Of a stretch of DNA of 51,334 nt, positions 25,445 to 35,430 are shown piece by piece; position 1 is the stretch's first letter, and each line of letters starts with the position of its first letter. The notes beneath the pieces are model-generated. The model had not been told where the DNA came from, did not search any database, and worked only from the letters and a program-made list of their open reading frames with translations. Both the position numbers and the translations under genes were made by a program. Source of the stretch: Treponema sp. (lineage in GTDB: Bacteria > Spirochaetota > Spirochaetia > Treponematales > Treponemataceae). The stretch spans positions 1 to 51,334 of the forward strand of contig JAKSTJ010000014.1 of assembly GCA_024402635.1 (NCBI GenBank), written 5' to 3'.

Positions 25445-28027
25445 ATGAATTACGATAAATTTACAATTAAAACTCAGGAAGCTATTCAGGAAGCCTCTTC
25501 TATTGCAATAAAAAACGATTCCAGCGAAATAGGCTGTGAACATATTCTTCAGGCCTTATTGGAACAGCAGGATGGATTAATTGTTCCTGTTATTGAAAGA
25601 ATTGGTGTTTCGGCTTATGAATTACTTAATCAGGTAAAACAGATTATTTCATCAAATCCAAAAGTAACAGGTTCTTCAAATGTATATTTTTCTTCTGAAA
25701 TGCAGAAGGTAATGGCTAAAGCAGAAGTTGAAATGGAAAATTTAAAAGATTCATATCTTTCAACTGAACATCTTTTATTAGCCATGGCAGATTCGGAAGG
25801 AAAAACTGGCGATTTGCTGAAAAAATGTGGAATAAATCATAAATCAATTTTAGAATCGTTAAAATCGGTTCGTGGAAATCAAACTATAGATAATCAGGAT
25901 CCTGAAAGTACAAGTCGTTCATTGGAAAAATTCTGCCGGGACTTAACTGCAGCTGCCAGAATGGATAAAATTGATCCAGTTATTGGTAGAGATGAAGAAA
26001 TCAGAAGGGTAATGCAGGTTTTATGTCGTCGTACAAAAAATAATCCTGTTATTATTGGTGAACCAGGTGTTGGTAAAACTGCAATTGTTGAAGGTTTAGC
26101 CCGACGAATTTCCAGCGGTGATGTTCCAGAAAGTTTAAAAAATAAGCGGTTAATGGCTCTTGATTTGGGAAGCCTGGTAGCTGGTGCAAAATTCCGTGGC
26201 GAATTTGAAGAAAGATTAAAAGCTTTAATAAAAGAAGTTCAGAAATCAGATGGACAGATTATTTTGTTTATCGATGAACTTCATACATTAGTTGGAGCGG
26301 GTGCTTCTGAAGGTTCAATGGATGCATCAAACCTTTTAAAACCAGCCCTTGCTCGTGGAGAATTGAGAGCAATTGGTGCTACAACCTTAAATGAATACAG
26401 AAAATACATCGAAAAAGATGCTGCATTGGAACGTAGATTTCAGCAGGTTTACTGTGCTGAACCAACTGTAGAAGATACAATTGCAATTCTTAGAGGTTTA
26501 AGAGATAAATATGAAATTCATCATGGCGTAAGAATTGAAGATGAAGCTTTAATTTCTGCCGCTACTTTATCTAATCGCTATATTACAACAAGATTTTTAC
26601 CTGACAAAGCAATTGATTTAGTTGATGAAGCTGCCAGTCAGTTAAAAATGGAAATTGAAAGTCAGCCAACTGAATTAGATCAGGTTGAAAGAAAAATTCT
26701 TCAGCTTCAAATTGAAAAACAATCTCTATCAAAAGAAGATGATGAACCTTCTAAAGAAAGACTGGAAAAACTTGAAAAAGAACTGGCTGATTATACTTCA
26801 AAACGAGATTCAATGAAGCTACAGTGGGAAAATGAAAAGAATCAAATTGACCGAAGCAGAAAATTAAAAGAACAGTTAGAACTGGAAAAATTTAACGAAG
26901 AAAAATTTACCAGAGAAGGAAAACTGGAAAAAGCCGCAGAAATCAAATACAGTATAATTCCGGAACTTGAAAAAGAACTGTTAAAAGAACAGGAAAAACA
27001 AACAGAAAAAATTAATACAACTTTATTAAGACAATCTGTTACAGAAGAAGATATTGCAAAAATCGTCAGCAATTGGACAGGAATTCCAGTAGCCAAAATG
27101 ATGACTGGAGAAAAACAGAAATATTTGAATCTCGAACAGGTTCTTCATAACAGAGTAATTGGACAGGATAATGCTGTACAGGTTGTAGCAGATGCTATCA
27201 GAAGAAATCGTTCTGGATTAAGTGATCCAAATAAACCATTAGGAAGTTTTCTGTTTATAGGTCCTACTGGTGTTGGTAAAACTGAACTTGCAAAAACTCT
27301 TGCTGATTTTCTTTTTAATGATGAAAAAGCTTTAATGAGAATTGATATGAGCGAGTATATGGAAAAATTCAGCGTTACAAGATTAATTGGAGCGCCTCCA
27401 GGATATGTTGGTTATGATGAAGGTGGTCAATTAACTGAAGCCGTTCGTCGTCGTCCATATAGTGTTGTTCTTTTTGATGAAATTGAAAAAGCTTATCCTG
27501 ACGTATTTAATGTTCTTCTTCAGGTTTTAGATGATGGAAGATTAACCGATGGACAGGGTAGAATTGTTGATTTCAAAAATACAATTATTATTATGACCAG
27601 CAATTTAGGAAGCGATTTAATTCTGGAAGCAGCAGAAAATAACAGAATGAATGAATTAAAAGAAAAAATTGATATTCTTCTAAAACAATCATTCAGGCCG
27701 GAATTTTTGAATCGAATTGATGAAATTATTATGTTTAATCAGTTATCTAAAGATTGTATTGGAAGTATAATTAAGATTCAGCTGGAAAGAGTTGCAAAAC
27801 GTCTGGAAGAAAAAAGAATTACTCTTAAATATGACGATTCAGCAATAAATTTCCTTAGCGAAAAAGGTTATGATCCTGCAATGGGGGCAAGACCAGTAAA
27901 ACGGGCCATTCAAACTTATGTTGAGAATGCTCTTGCAAAAGTTTTGCTTTCATCTCAAGAAAATCCGGAAGGAAAAGAAATAAAATTATCATCTGATGGC
28001 AGTAAAATAAATTTTGTGATATTATAA
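25445..28027 (+). CDS. clpB: Chaperone ClpB (disaggregase)
   Basis: An 860-residue hexameric AAA+ protein that, with DnaK, extracts polypeptides from aggregates. The order is complete: two Clp N repeats (1-145), AAA-1 with Walker A GEPGVGKT (205-212) and Walker [16 protein letters not shown], the coiled-coil middle domain (about 400-520) that separates ClpB from ClpA, then AAA-2 with GPTGVGKT (606-613) and [14 protein letters not shown], and the C-terminal small domain. A strong GGAGGTG site precedes the ATG. No CIRCE or similar heat-shock operator is visible in the 56 bases between the upstream terminator and the ATG. nadE follows after four bases. Confidence 0.98.
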   Translation: MNYDKFTIKTQEAIQEASSIAIKNDSSEIGCEHILQALLEQQDGLIVPVIERIGVSAYELLNQVKQIISSNPKVTGSSNVYFSSEMQKVMAKAEVEMENLKDSYLSTEHLLLAMADSEGKTGDLLKKCGINHKSILESLKSVRGNQTIDNQDPESTSRSLEKFCRDLTAAARMDKIDPVIGRDEEIRRVMQVLCRRTKNNPVIIGEPGVGKTAIVEGLARRISSGDVPESLKNKRLMALDLGSLVAGAKFRGEFEERLKALIKEVQKSDGQIILFIDELHTLVGAGASEGSMDASNLLKPALARGELRAIGATTLNEYRKYIEKDAALERRFQQVYCAEPTVEDTIAILRGLRDKYEIHHGVRIEDEALISAATLSNRYITTRFLPDKAIDLVDEAASQLKMEIESQPTELDQVERKILQLQIEKQSLSKEDDEPSKERLEKLEKELADYTSKRDSMKLQWENEKNQIDRSRKLKEQLELEKFNEEKFTREGKLEKAAEIKYSIIPELEKELLKEQEKQTEKINTTLLRQSVTEEDIAKIVSNWTGIPVAKMMTGEKQKYLNLEQVLHNRVIGQDNAVQVVADAIRRNRSGLSDPNKPLGSFLFIGPTGVGKTELAKTLADFLFNDEKALMRIDMSEYMEKFSVTRLIGAPPGYVGYDEGGQLTEAVRRRPYSVVLFDEIEKAYPDVFNVLLQVLDDGRLTDGQGRIVDFKNTIIIMTSNLGSDLILEAAENNRMNELKEKIDILLKQSFRPEFLNRIDEIIMFNQLSKDCIGSIIKIQLERVAKRLEEKRITLKYDDSAINFLSEKGYDPAMGARPVKRAIQTYVENALAKVLLSSQENPEGKEIKLSSDGSKINFVIL

Positions 28028-28031
28028 AATC

Positions 28032-29981
28032 ATGAAATACGGAATGATTAGATGTGCATGTGCCAGTCCAAATCTGGTTGTTGCAGATTGTAATAAAAAT
28101 GCTGAAAATATAATTGCTACAGCTAAAGAAGCTGTTTTAAATGGTGCTGCAGTTGTAGTTTTTCCTGAATTATCAATTACAGGTTATACTTGTGGAGATT
28201 TATTTTTTCAGAAAGAACTGCAAAACAGTGCTGTAAAAAATCTTTATAAAATTGCAGATGAAACTAAAAACTTAAATTCTGTGATTCTTGTTGGAATTCC
28301 TGTTCCATGTAACAATGGAATTTATAACTGTGGCGCAATTTTATTTAAAGGAAACTTACTGGCATTAATTGCAAAATCATTCCTGCCAAATTACAGTGAA
28401 TTTTACGAAGGACGACATTTTATTCCTTTTACAAATAATACTTCAACAAAATATATTTCAATCGGGAATTTTACAAACGTTCCTTTAGGTACAAATATTT
28501 TAATTTCAGATAAAACAAATAATGATTTTGTTCTTGGTACAGAACTTTGTGAAGATTTATGGGTTCCTGTACCACCTTCTTCAAATCATATTTTAGCAGG
28601 TGCAACTATAATTGCAAATTTATCTGCAGGTAATGAAATTATTGGTAAAGCCTCATATCGAAGAAACTTAGTAAAATCCCATTCTGCTAGAAGTTTATGT
28701 GCTTATTTATATGCAAATGCTGGTTGTGGAGAATCAACTCAAGACATGGTTTTTGCTTCTCATAACATAATTTCAGAAAATGGAACATGTCTTGCAGAAT
28801 CAAAATTATTCTCTGGTGAAACAATTTATGCAGATGTAGATATAGAACGTCTTTCTCAGGAAAGAAGGAAAACAACTTCTTTTGGAGCTTCTGTTAATTC
28901 TTTCTGTTCAGATGATTATCTTAATATTGAAATAGATTTATTTTCTTCACTAAAAGAAAACAAGGATTTATTACGATATGTCGATCCTCATCCTTTTGTT
29001 CCTTCAGTAAAAGAAGAACGAACCCAAAGATGTATGGAAGTTATTGAATTACAGGCTCAGGGATTAGCAAAAAGATTACGTCATATTAATTGTAAATCTG
29101 CTGTAATCGGTCTTTCTGGTGGGTTAGATTCAACACTGGCACTATTAATTACATGTCTTGCTTTTGATATTTGTAAAATAGAAAGAAAGGGAATTACTGC
29201 AATTACAATGCCTTGTTTTGGAACAACCGATAGAACTTATAACAATGCCTGTTCTCTTGCAAATGAATGTGGTGTTACCTTAAAAGAAGTTCCTATTGCA
29301 GATTCCGTAAATCAACATTTTAAAGATATTGGTCAAGATTCTTCAAAGCATGATGTTACTTATGAAAATTGTCAGGCAAGAGAAAGAACACAGGTTTTAA
29401 TGGATTATGCAAATAAAACCAATGGAATTGTTATTGGAACAGGAGATCTTTCTGAATTAGCTTTAGGATGGTGTACCTATAACGGGGATCATATGTCTAT
29501 GTATGGAGTTAATTCTTCTGTTCCAAAAACTCTTGTAAAATATCTTGTATCCTGGTTTGCTGAAGATTCAGAATATTCAAAAAATAAAAAATTATCAGAA
29601 GTTCTTCTAAATATTCTTGATACTCCAGTTTCTCCTGAATTATTGCCTCCAGAAGATGGAAAAATCAGTCAGATAACAGAAGATCTTGTGGGACCTTACG
29701 AACTTCATGATTTTTATTTATATTATTTATTAAGATTTGGTTTTTCTCCTTCAAAAATTCTTTATCTTGCCCAAAATTCTGGTCTTCCATATGATAGAGA
29801 TTTTATGATTAAATGGCTTAAAACTTTTTACAGAAGATTTTTCTCTCAACAGTTTAAGCGTTCTTGTATGCCAGATGGTGCAAAAGTTGGTACCGTTAAT
29901 CTATCTCCAAGAGGGGATTGGAGAATGCCAAGTGATGCTTCTGCTGCTATATGGCTGGAAGAATTGGAGAGTCTGTGTTAA
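28032..29981 (+). CDS. nadE: Glutamine-dependent NAD+ synthetase
   Basis: A 649-residue two-domain enzyme that amidates nicotinic acid adenine dinucleotide using ammonia from glutamine. The N-terminal nitrilase-type amidase has its triad: E46 (VVFPELSITGY), K115 (AKSFLPNY) and C173 (GTELCEDLW). The C-terminal synthetase has the P-loop GLSGGLDST (360-368) and GTGDLSELALGW. It starts four bases after clpB without a ribosome site of its own, so translation is probably coupled. Its end overlaps the GTG start of rlmJ by seven bases. Length and arrangement are normal for the glutamine-dependent class. Confidence 0.96.
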   Translation: MKYGMIRCACASPNLVVADCNKNAENIIATAKEAVLNGAAVVVFPELSITGYTCGDLFFQKELQNSAVKNLYKIADETKNLNSVILVGIPVPCNNGIYNCGAILFKGNLLALIAKSFLPNYSEFYEGRHFIPFTNNTSTKYISIGNFTNVPLGTNILISDKTNNDFVLGTELCEDLWVPVPPSSNHILAGATIIANLSAGNEIIGKASYRRNLVKSHSARSLCAYLYANAGCGESTQDMVFASHNIISENGTCLAESKLFSGETIYADVDIERLSQERRKTTSFGASVNSFCSDDYLNIEIDLFSSLKENKDLLRYVDPHPFVPSVKEERTQRCMEVIELQAQGLAKRLRHINCKSAVIGLSGGLDSTLALLITCLAFDICKIERKGITAITMPCFGTTDRTYNNACSLANECGVTLKEVPIADSVNQHFKDIGQDSSKHDVTYENCQARERTQVLMDYANKTNGIVIGTGDLSELALGWCTYNGDHMSMYGVNSSVPKTLVKYLVSWFAEDSEYSKNKKLSEVLLNILDTPVSPELLPPEDGKISQITEDLVGPYELHDFYLYYLLRFGFSPSKILYLAQNSGLPYDRDFMIKWLKTFYRRFFSQQFKRSCMPDGAKVGTVNLSPRGDWRMPSDASAAIWLEELESLC

Positions 29982-30847
29982 GTTATCAGCACGCTTATCA
30001 TGCAGGAAATCATGCAGATATTTTAAAACATTTTGTTTTATCATTTGTAATTAATTCTCTAAATTCAAAAGAAAAACCTTATACAGTTTACGATACTCAT
30101 TCTGGCAGCGGATTATATGATTTACTGGATAATAGAAGTATAAAAACTGAGGAAGCTTCTTTGGGAATTTTAAAATTATTAAAAAAGAATGATTATCCTG
30201 AAGAATTAAAATCTTATATTAGTTTAATAACAGAATACACTTCAGAAAATAAATATCCTGGGTCTCCAGAAATTGAAAAAAGACTGATAAGAACTCAGGA
30301 TAATCTGATTTTATCTGAATTACATCCAGTTGAATTTGAGAACTTAAGCAAAAATATTAAAAACGGACAGAATGCCTCAAATATTCAGCTACATAAAAGA
30401 AATGGATGGGAAATGATTAAAGCATTAACTCCTCCTTCTACAAAAAGAGGTTGTGTTTTAATTGATCCAAGTTATGAAGAAACAGAAGATTATTTAAATG
30501 CGTCAAAAACAATTAATCTTATTCATAAAAAATGGTCTAATGGAATTATTATGTTATGGTATCCATTGCTTCAGCATAGAAAAAATGAAATCAGTCAAAT
30601 GATAAATTCTATTACTGAAGAGTCAAAAAAAATAAATCAAAATATTGAAATTGCTGATATTCAATTGAAAGTTTTTGAAGAAGATGCACACAAAGAAGTA
30701 TCGCTTCAGGAAGTTTTATCTGATAAAGATAAAAAAAATCCGCCTCGTTTATACGGAAGCGGAATGTTGGTGATTAATTCCCCATGGAAATTACAGGAAA
30801 TCTGTTCAAAAGTAATTCCATACGTTGAAAATATTTTACGTAATTAG
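29975..30847 (+). CDS. rlmJ: 23S rRNA A2030 N6-methyltransferase RlmJ
   Basis: A SAM-dependent methyltransferase of 290 residues. I start it at the GTG 29975, because the protein then begins MLSYQHAYHAGNHADILKH, the family's conserved N-terminus, with GGAG five bases upstream inside nadE. An ATG at 29951 only adds residues the family lacks. Other motifs are YDTHSGSGLYDL (SAM binding) and LIDPSYEETEDY, where the usual DPPY is DPSY, a tolerated change in N6-adenine methyltransferases. Probably last gene of the clpB-nadE-rlmJ unit; a convergent gene starts its stop codon 12 bases later. Confidence 0.92.
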   Translation: MLSYQHAYHAGNHADILKHFVLSFVINSLNSKEKPYTVYDTHSGSGLYDLLDNRSIKTEEASLGILKLLKKNDYPEELKSYISLITEYTSENKYPGSPEIEKRLIRTQDNLILSELHPVEFENLSKNIKNGQNASNIQLHKRNGWEMIKALTPPSTKRGCVLIDPSYEETEDYLNASKTINLIHKKWSNGIIMLWYPLLQHRKNEISQMINSITEESKKINQNIEIADIQLKVFEEDAHKEVSLQEVLSDKDKKNPPRLYGSGMLVINSPWKLQEICSKVIPYVENILRN

Positions 30848-30859
30848 AATAAACGATAT

Positions 30860-31264
30860 TTAACTCTTTTTTTTAGAAAACATTGCAGATATTTTCTGGA
30901 AAAAATGTTTAATAGCAAGAAAGATTCTATAGAAGAAACCTGGATGTCTTAATTTTTCAAGACGTCTGTAACCTTCTAAAAGTTCTTCTTCAGTAAATTC
31001 CTTTCTCTGGTTATTTTCTTCAATTTCCATTTCAAGTTCATCTACTTCAGAAAGATTATCTACAATATTTGCATTAATATTTGTCCAGCCAATTGCCTTA
31101 GCCGCTTGTAATCTTCTTTCTCCTGCAATCAACTGATACTTACCGTTGATTGTAATAGGATTAAGCAGTCCATAAGTTCGGAGACTATCTTTTAAATCAT
31201 CAAGATTACCCAAATCTTTTCTAACACGTCGCTTAATTTTAATGTCTTTAATTGGTACTAACAT
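30860..31264 (-). CDS. Orphan ParB N-terminal-domain protein
   Basis: A 134-residue protein made of the ParB/Spo0J nucleotide-binding domain alone: IKIKRRVRKDLGNLDDLKDS, LLNPITINGKYQLIAGERRL (the GERR CTP-site motif) and AAKAIGW. Full ParB continues into a helix-turn-helix and a dimer domain; both are missing here, replaced by about 30 residues with an amphipathic stretch (FFYRIFLAIKHFFQKISAMF) that could touch the membrane. So it is unlikely to bind parS as ParB does. A very strong AAGGAGGAG site precedes the ATG, showing it is a real gene, not a remnant. It lies directly downstream of the PBP1A gene, 40 bases away, and is probably co-transcribed with it. Confidence 0.8.
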   Translation of the reverse strand: MLVPIKDIKIKRRVRKDLGNLDDLKDSLRTYGLLNPITINGKYQLIAGERRLQAAKAIGWTNINANIVDNLSEVDELEMEIEENNQRKEFTEEELLEGYRRLEKLRHPGFFYRIFLAIKHFFQKISAMFSKKKS

Positions 31265-31304
31265 AACTCTCCTCCTTATAAACTTTACTTGTAAATATTA
31301 TAAA

Positions 31305-33854
31305 CTATTCAAGAAGGAAATTGAAATCATCTGATTCATCAGAATCTTCTGCAACTTCATTTTCACTTGAATTATTTGTTTCAATTGTTGGTTCAACATA
31401 ATCATCATCAAGGAAGTCAAGATTTAATTCAAGACCTGAAACATCAAGATTTCCAATTACATTTACACCTGAAAGTGCAAGTTCATCCTGAAGGTGTGAT
31501 GTACTGATAATTTCTGGAGTTTTATAACTGTGCATAGGACAGATTTCTGTTGGTTGTGTACCTGAAAGGAACCATTGTGTTGTTGTTTTTTCACAATCGT
31601 CACAGAGTAAATATCCTGAATCATAACATACAGTCATTGATGTAACACCTGATTTTGGTTTATGGAACTGTTTAACTGGTAAATCTCTATGAATTTCCTG
31701 GAAGAAATCACCCCATGCAAATCCTGCCAAAGCAGCACCTGTTGAACTCATACCAAGAGAAATACCTGGTGTATCAAATCCAAACCAGAAGGCTGCTGTA
31801 TAATATGGTGTAAATCCAACTGTCCATGCATCACGCCATTCCTGAGTTGTACCAGTTTTACCTGCTGCAGGCATTCTGAATTCTTTTCCATTTTCATCTT
31901 TGAAAACAAGTTTTTTACGCTGATTTCCAAGTGTACCACCACCAGTAACAGTTTGTTCAAGCATTTTTGTCATAACAAAAGCATTCTGTGGTGAAATAAT
32001 CTGTATTCCCGATCCCATTGATTCAAGTTCACTCTTAGCATCAAGTTCTGGATTAAGAATAACTTCTCCATTTCTATTTTCGATTGTTCTGATTGCAATT
32101 GGAGTAATTGCTTTACCTTCATTTTCAAATACAGCAAAAGCTCTACAAAGTTCAATTGGTCTAACAGAACAAACTCCAAGTGCAAGAGCATAGGCTTCAA
32201 TAAAGCTTCTTTCTACAAGTTCTTCATCTGGTACACCAAGAAGTGCAGATGATCGGTTAATAGCTGCATCAAAACCAATACCATCAAGAACTTTAATTGA
32301 TGGAATATTAAGAGATCTTGTTAAAGCAAACCATACTGTAACATCACCTTTCCAGTGACCAGCATAGTTTTCAGGAACATATTCTTCACCAGCAGCTGTA
32401 TAGAATACCATTGGAGTATCTGAAATTAAAGTTGTTGGTGTAAATCTTCTGGAATCAATTGCGGCAGAGTAGTACAAAGGTTTAAAAGTTGAACCTGGCT
32501 GTAAATATGCCTGTGTAGCACGAATAAACTGGTTGCGGGCATCATATTTTCCACCACCAATCAAAGCATTAATAAAACCTGTACCACTTTCCATAGAAAT
32601 CATAGTACCTTCAATTGTTGTCTGTGATTCTACTTTCTGTGCAGTTTCTTTTCCTTTTTTAGCAATTCCATTTTTAAGAAGGTCATTTGCTGTTATCAGC
32701 GAAACAACTTCAATTACTGGATTGATTTCATTTACATAAAGCAGTTTAGAGTTCATTTCTTCGCGAACCTGGCCAACTCTAAGATTTGGAATACCAACCA
32801 TTAATGCCAGAAGTTCTGATAAAGGTGTGAAACGACGACAAGCATTTCTAATCTGATAACCGAATTCTGCTTTATAGTTACGATTTGCCTTGGCAATATA
32901 TTCTTCCATTATTCCCTGGGCAATATTTTCGTGAGCAAGATTTAATGTTGTATTTACAGTAAATCCACTTGAATAAATATCATCTGAACCGTAAAGCATT
33001 GTGCCTAATTCACGACGAACGTATTCGCTGAACCATGGTGCTTTATCATCTCTTAACAAGTATGCAGATGCTGAAGTTCGTGAAAAGTCAAAATTGTCCC
33101 AGAATTCTTCATAAGATGCATCTGCCTCAGCCTGTGTAATATATCCTGCATCGACCATGTTTGCCAGAACATCCTGCTGACGGTCCATTGCTCTGTTTGG
33201 ATGTTCAAATGGATTGTACCAGGCTGGGTTAGAAAGCTGTACAACAAGAAGACTTGCTTCTGCAGGTGAAATTTCTGTTGCGTCATGGCCAAAGTAATAT
33301 TTTGAAGCAGCATTTACACCGTATGTACCACCACCAAAGTAGATTTTGTTTAAATAAATTTCAAGAATTTCATTTTTTGAATAACGGCGTTCCATCTGCA
33401 AGGCCCACCATAATTCTTTAAGTTTTCGGCTGATTGACATTTCTGTACGGTCACAATAAAGAGTTCCGGCAATCTGCTGAGTAAGAGTTGAACCACCACC
33501 TAAAGAGTTACCTGTTAATTTACCTGCAAAAGCACGGAATATAGCTTTAAAACTTAAACCACTGTGAGAAAAGAAGATTCTGTCTTCACGGGTAATTAAA
33601 GCATCTACTACGTGCTGTGGAAGTTTCTGGAAAGAAATGATTTCTCTCTTTTCATCATTAGAGAATTCTGTAATTAATTCTCCGTTAATATCTAAAAGCT
33701 TTGTCGGTAAAGCTGTGTTAAATTCTGTAAAATGTTCCTCATTTTTAATATTCTGGGTAGCTGCTAACATTGAACCTAAGCCTGTTCCAAGAAGTCCAGA
33801 GAAAATAAAAAGGATTAATAAATATACTATTCCACGAATTTTAAAATTTTTCAT
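31305..33854 (-). CDS. mrcA: Class A penicillin-binding protein 1A
   Basis: An 849-residue bifunctional enzyme that polymerises and crosslinks peptidoglycan. A signal anchor (about 8-32) leads to the GT51 transglycosylase with E90 in TREDRIFFSHSG and GGSTLTQQIAGTLY. The transpeptidase has S455-x-x-K (PGSTFKPLYY), the SxN motif TRSLNIPS and K666-TG (AGKTGTTQEW). The last 60 residues are acidic and low in complexity. Length is normal for PBP1A. The start is assigned to the ATG at 33854; the Shine-Dalgarno is weak. The orphan ParB-domain gene follows and the M23 peptidase operon lies upstream, all on the minus strand, giving a cell-wall cluster. Confidence 0.95.
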   Translation of the reverse strand: MKNFKIRGIVYLLILFIFSGLLGTGLGSMLAATQNIKNEEHFTEFNTALPTKLLDINGELITEFSNDEKREIISFQKLPQHVVDALITREDRIFFSHSGLSFKAIFRAFAGKLTGNSLGGGSTLTQQIAGTLYCDRTEMSISRKLKELWWALQMERRYSKNEILEIYLNKIYFGGGTYGVNAASKYYFGHDATEISPAEASLLVVQLSNPAWYNPFEHPNRAMDRQQDVLANMVDAGYITQAEADASYEEFWDNFDFSRTSASAYLLRDDKAPWFSEYVRRELGTMLYGSDDIYSSGFTVNTTLNLAHENIAQGIMEEYIAKANRNYKAEFGYQIRNACRRFTPLSELLALMVGIPNLRVGQVREEMNSKLLYVNEINPVIEVVSLITANDLLKNGIAKKGKETAQKVESQTTIEGTMISMESGTGFINALIGGGKYDARNQFIRATQAYLQPGSTFKPLYYSAAIDSRRFTPTTLISDTPMVFYTAAGEEYVPENYAGHWKGDVTVWFALTRSLNIPSIKVLDGIGFDAAINRSSALLGVPDEELVERSFIEAYALALGVCSVRPIELCRAFAVFENEGKAITPIAIRTIENRNGEVILNPELDAKSELESMGSGIQIISPQNAFVMTKMLEQTVTGGGTLGNQRKKLVFKDENGKEFRMPAAGKTGTTQEWRDAWTVGFTPYYTAAFWFGFDTPGISLGMSSTGAALAGFAWGDFFQEIHRDLPVKQFHKPKSGVTSMTVCYDSGYLLCDDCEKTTTQWFLSGTQPTEICPMHSYKTPEIISTSHLQDELALSGVNVIGNLDVSGLELNLDFLDDDYVEPTIETNNSSENEVAEDSDESDDFNFLLE

Positions 33855-33916
33855 AAATTATATTATATAGAAAAATCTTTACTAACTCAATAAGAATTTA
33901 ATAAAAGGAATTTGGC

Positions 33917-33943
33917 AAAAAAAAAGGCACGGATAACCGTGCC
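33917..33943 (-). terminator. Strong minus-strand terminator
   Basis: GGCACGG (33926-33932) and CCGTGCC (33937-33943) form a GC-rich 7-bp stem with a 4-base loop; the A-run at 33917-33925 becomes nine T on the minus strand. It ends transcripts from the M23 peptidase gene or from the small RNA proposed at 33917-33990. Confidence 0.85.
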
Positions 33944-33990
33944 ATGCCCATCAGGCATTCGGGTACATGGGTGGGAGGGGAAAATGTACC
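33917..33990 (-). ncRNA. Candidate small RNA with C-rich loop
   Basis: On the minus strand a -10-like TATAAT (33997-34002) is followed by a 9-bp hairpin (CGGGTACAT with ATGTACCCG) whose 15-base loop contains CCCCTCCC, a smaller hairpin (ATGCC/GGCAT), and the terminator at 33917-33943. This is the layout of a short independent RNA of about 74 bases. The C-rich loop could pair with Shine-Dalgarno sequences. No good -35 box is seen, so it may instead be the 3' end of the M23 mRNA. Confidence 0.35.
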
Positions 33991-34037
33991 CGATATATTA
34001 TATATCGTCGTAACCTTTTAAAATCTTTAATGTTTTT

Positions 34038-34979
34038 TTAAATTTTAAGGGCTTTCTCAGGATCTTGAGGAACGCCTCCCTGTCTTATTTCAAAATGAAG
34101 ATGAGGTCCTGTTGCCATTCCGGTTGCTCCAACATAACCAATTATCTGACCTTTTTTTACACTATCATTCAAATTTACAGCAACTTTTGACATATGAGCA
34201 TATACGCTGGTCATTTTTCCTTTATCATGAGAAAGAATTACATAATTTCCAAAAGTTTTATTATTAAGCTGCTTTAAGGAAACTGTTCCATCTTTTATTG
34301 CGTAAATAGGTGTTCCTGTAGGTGCTGCCAGATCAACTCCATTGTGATTTCTCCATTCTCCCGAAAAAGGATTTTTTCTTCTGCCGAATGAAGAGGAAAC
34401 CCAGAAAGAACTTCTGTCTAATGGAAGCTGCAAACCAGCATCAAGAAAATAAGCACGTTCTGTTGGTGTAAGTTTTTTATTTATTAAAAAATAATATTCG
34501 CCGTCCTTGAATTGATAGCAGATTGTTCCTTCTGGAATTGGTTCATTTAAGTAATGTTCTCTAAGTAAAATTTCAAGAGAAGAAGATGCATTTTCTTTTT
34601 TTATAAATAAACCTGGTGCTGTTGGAAGTAAAAGTTCTTTCCCTTCAAGAGAATCTGTCTGATTATCAAGTTTGTTCAAAGTTGCAATTGTTTCATATCT
34701 GATATTACATCTTGCTGCCAGCGAAAGAAGATTGATTTTTTCTTCAACAGTATATTTAAAGAAAATCATTTCAGGTTGTTTTTGCTGTGCAATTGCTTTG
34801 TAATTATCAGAAACAATATAAGAATATTCTTTAAAAACCGGATCTTTAGGTTTAATTGTCGTTAAAACCGGTAGTCTGTCTTCTGAAACAACAACTACAG
34901 GTGGCTGTTCCTGAGCAGTAATTTTTCCTGCAAATAAAATTGAAAATATTACCAGTGAAATAAATTTATTTTTCTTCAT
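34038..34979 (-). CDS. Secreted LysM-M23 peptidase-type protein
   Basis: A 313-residue exported protein predicted to cut or bind peptidoglycan. I start at the ATG 34979, giving the signal peptide MKKNKFISLVIFSILF..ITAQ; ten upstream in-frame residues would place charged residues before it. A LysM-like segment (about 76-120, including IRYETIATLNKLDN) is followed by an M23 domain with H212xxxD216 (NHNGVDLAAP), SVYAHMS and HLHFE (293-297), a full zinc set as in active LytM enzymes. Its start overlaps the end of the upstream membrane-protein gene by 14 bases, so translation is coupled. A terminator lies at 33917-33943. Confidence 0.9.
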   Translation of the reverse strand: MKKNKFISLVIFSILFAGKITAQEQPPVVVVSEDRLPVLTTIKPKDPVFKEYSYIVSDNYKAIAQQKQPEMIFFKYTVEEKINLLSLAARCNIRYETIATLNKLDNQTDSLEGKELLLPTAPGLFIKKENASSSLEILLREHYLNEPIPEGTICYQFKDGEYYFLINKKLTPTERAYFLDAGLQLPLDRSSFWVSSSFGRRKNPFSGEWRNHNGVDLAAPTGTPIYAIKDGTVSLKQLNNKTFGNYVILSHDKGKMTSVYAHMSKVAVNLNDSVKKGQIIGYVGATGMATGPHLHFEIRQGGVPQDPEKALKI

Positions 34980-35346
34980 TAATTTTTTTCCATATAAAAT
35001 GTGATGCAACTATTAATGCTATCGTAATAAATAAAACAATTAAAGCTGCTAAACGTTTCTCTGATATTACAAAAAATATTAATAAAATCAGACCGCCTGC
35101 AATTATCATAAAGTTGATGATAAATTTTATTATTGATTTAAGACTTTGTTTTTTTACAGTTTTAAAAATAATCCATCCAATATATAAAGTTAAAATACTT
35201 AAGGAAATGATTGTATATGCTGATTTAAACGAAATTGAGATTTTCCATAAAGGCCATACAAGTAAACAGGATAAAGCAAAACAGGAAATTAAAATGATAA
35301 CTACTAAAAGAAGGTTTGAAAAAAATGAATTTTCTTTGTTTTTCAT
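34966..35346 (-). CDS. Small four-helix membrane protein, unknown
   Basis: A 126-residue integral membrane protein with about four hydrophobic segments (approximately 10-32, 41-61, 72-93 and 98-118) and short charged loops. I recognise no family. It overlaps the M23 peptidase gene by 14 bases, so the two are probably made together. The ATG at 35346 lacks a Shine-Dalgarno, and TATAAT on the minus strand (35354-35359) ends only seven bases before it, suggesting a leaderless message. Confidence 0.65.
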   Translation of the reverse strand: MKNKENSFFSNLLLVVIILISCFALSCLLVWPLWKISISFKSAYTIISLSILTLYIGWIIFKTVKKQSLKSIIKFIINFMIIAGGLILLIFFVISEKRLAALIVLFITIALIVASHFIWKKINEEK

Positions 35347-35373
35347 AAACTGAATTATAAACTAATTTTAGAG

Positions 35374-35408
35374 AAAAGAAAAAGGCTTCCGAGTAATTCA
35401 GAAGCCTT
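35374..35408 (-). terminator. Terminator of the ferredoxin gene
   Basis: AAGGCTTC (35382-35389) pairs with GAAGCCTT (35401-35408) around an 11-base loop; the A-rich left flank gives a T-rich tail on the minus strand. Confidence 0.8.
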
Positions 35409-35430
35409 CTCATAATTTCAATAAGTGAAA

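Noticed and set aside
33984..34013. Nine-codon ORF on the plus strand (ATG TAC CCG to TAA) behind GGGAGGGG
   Set aside because: The ribosome-like site and ATG lie in the hairpin that is better explained by the minus-strand RNA; no plus-strand promoter and no coding evidence.
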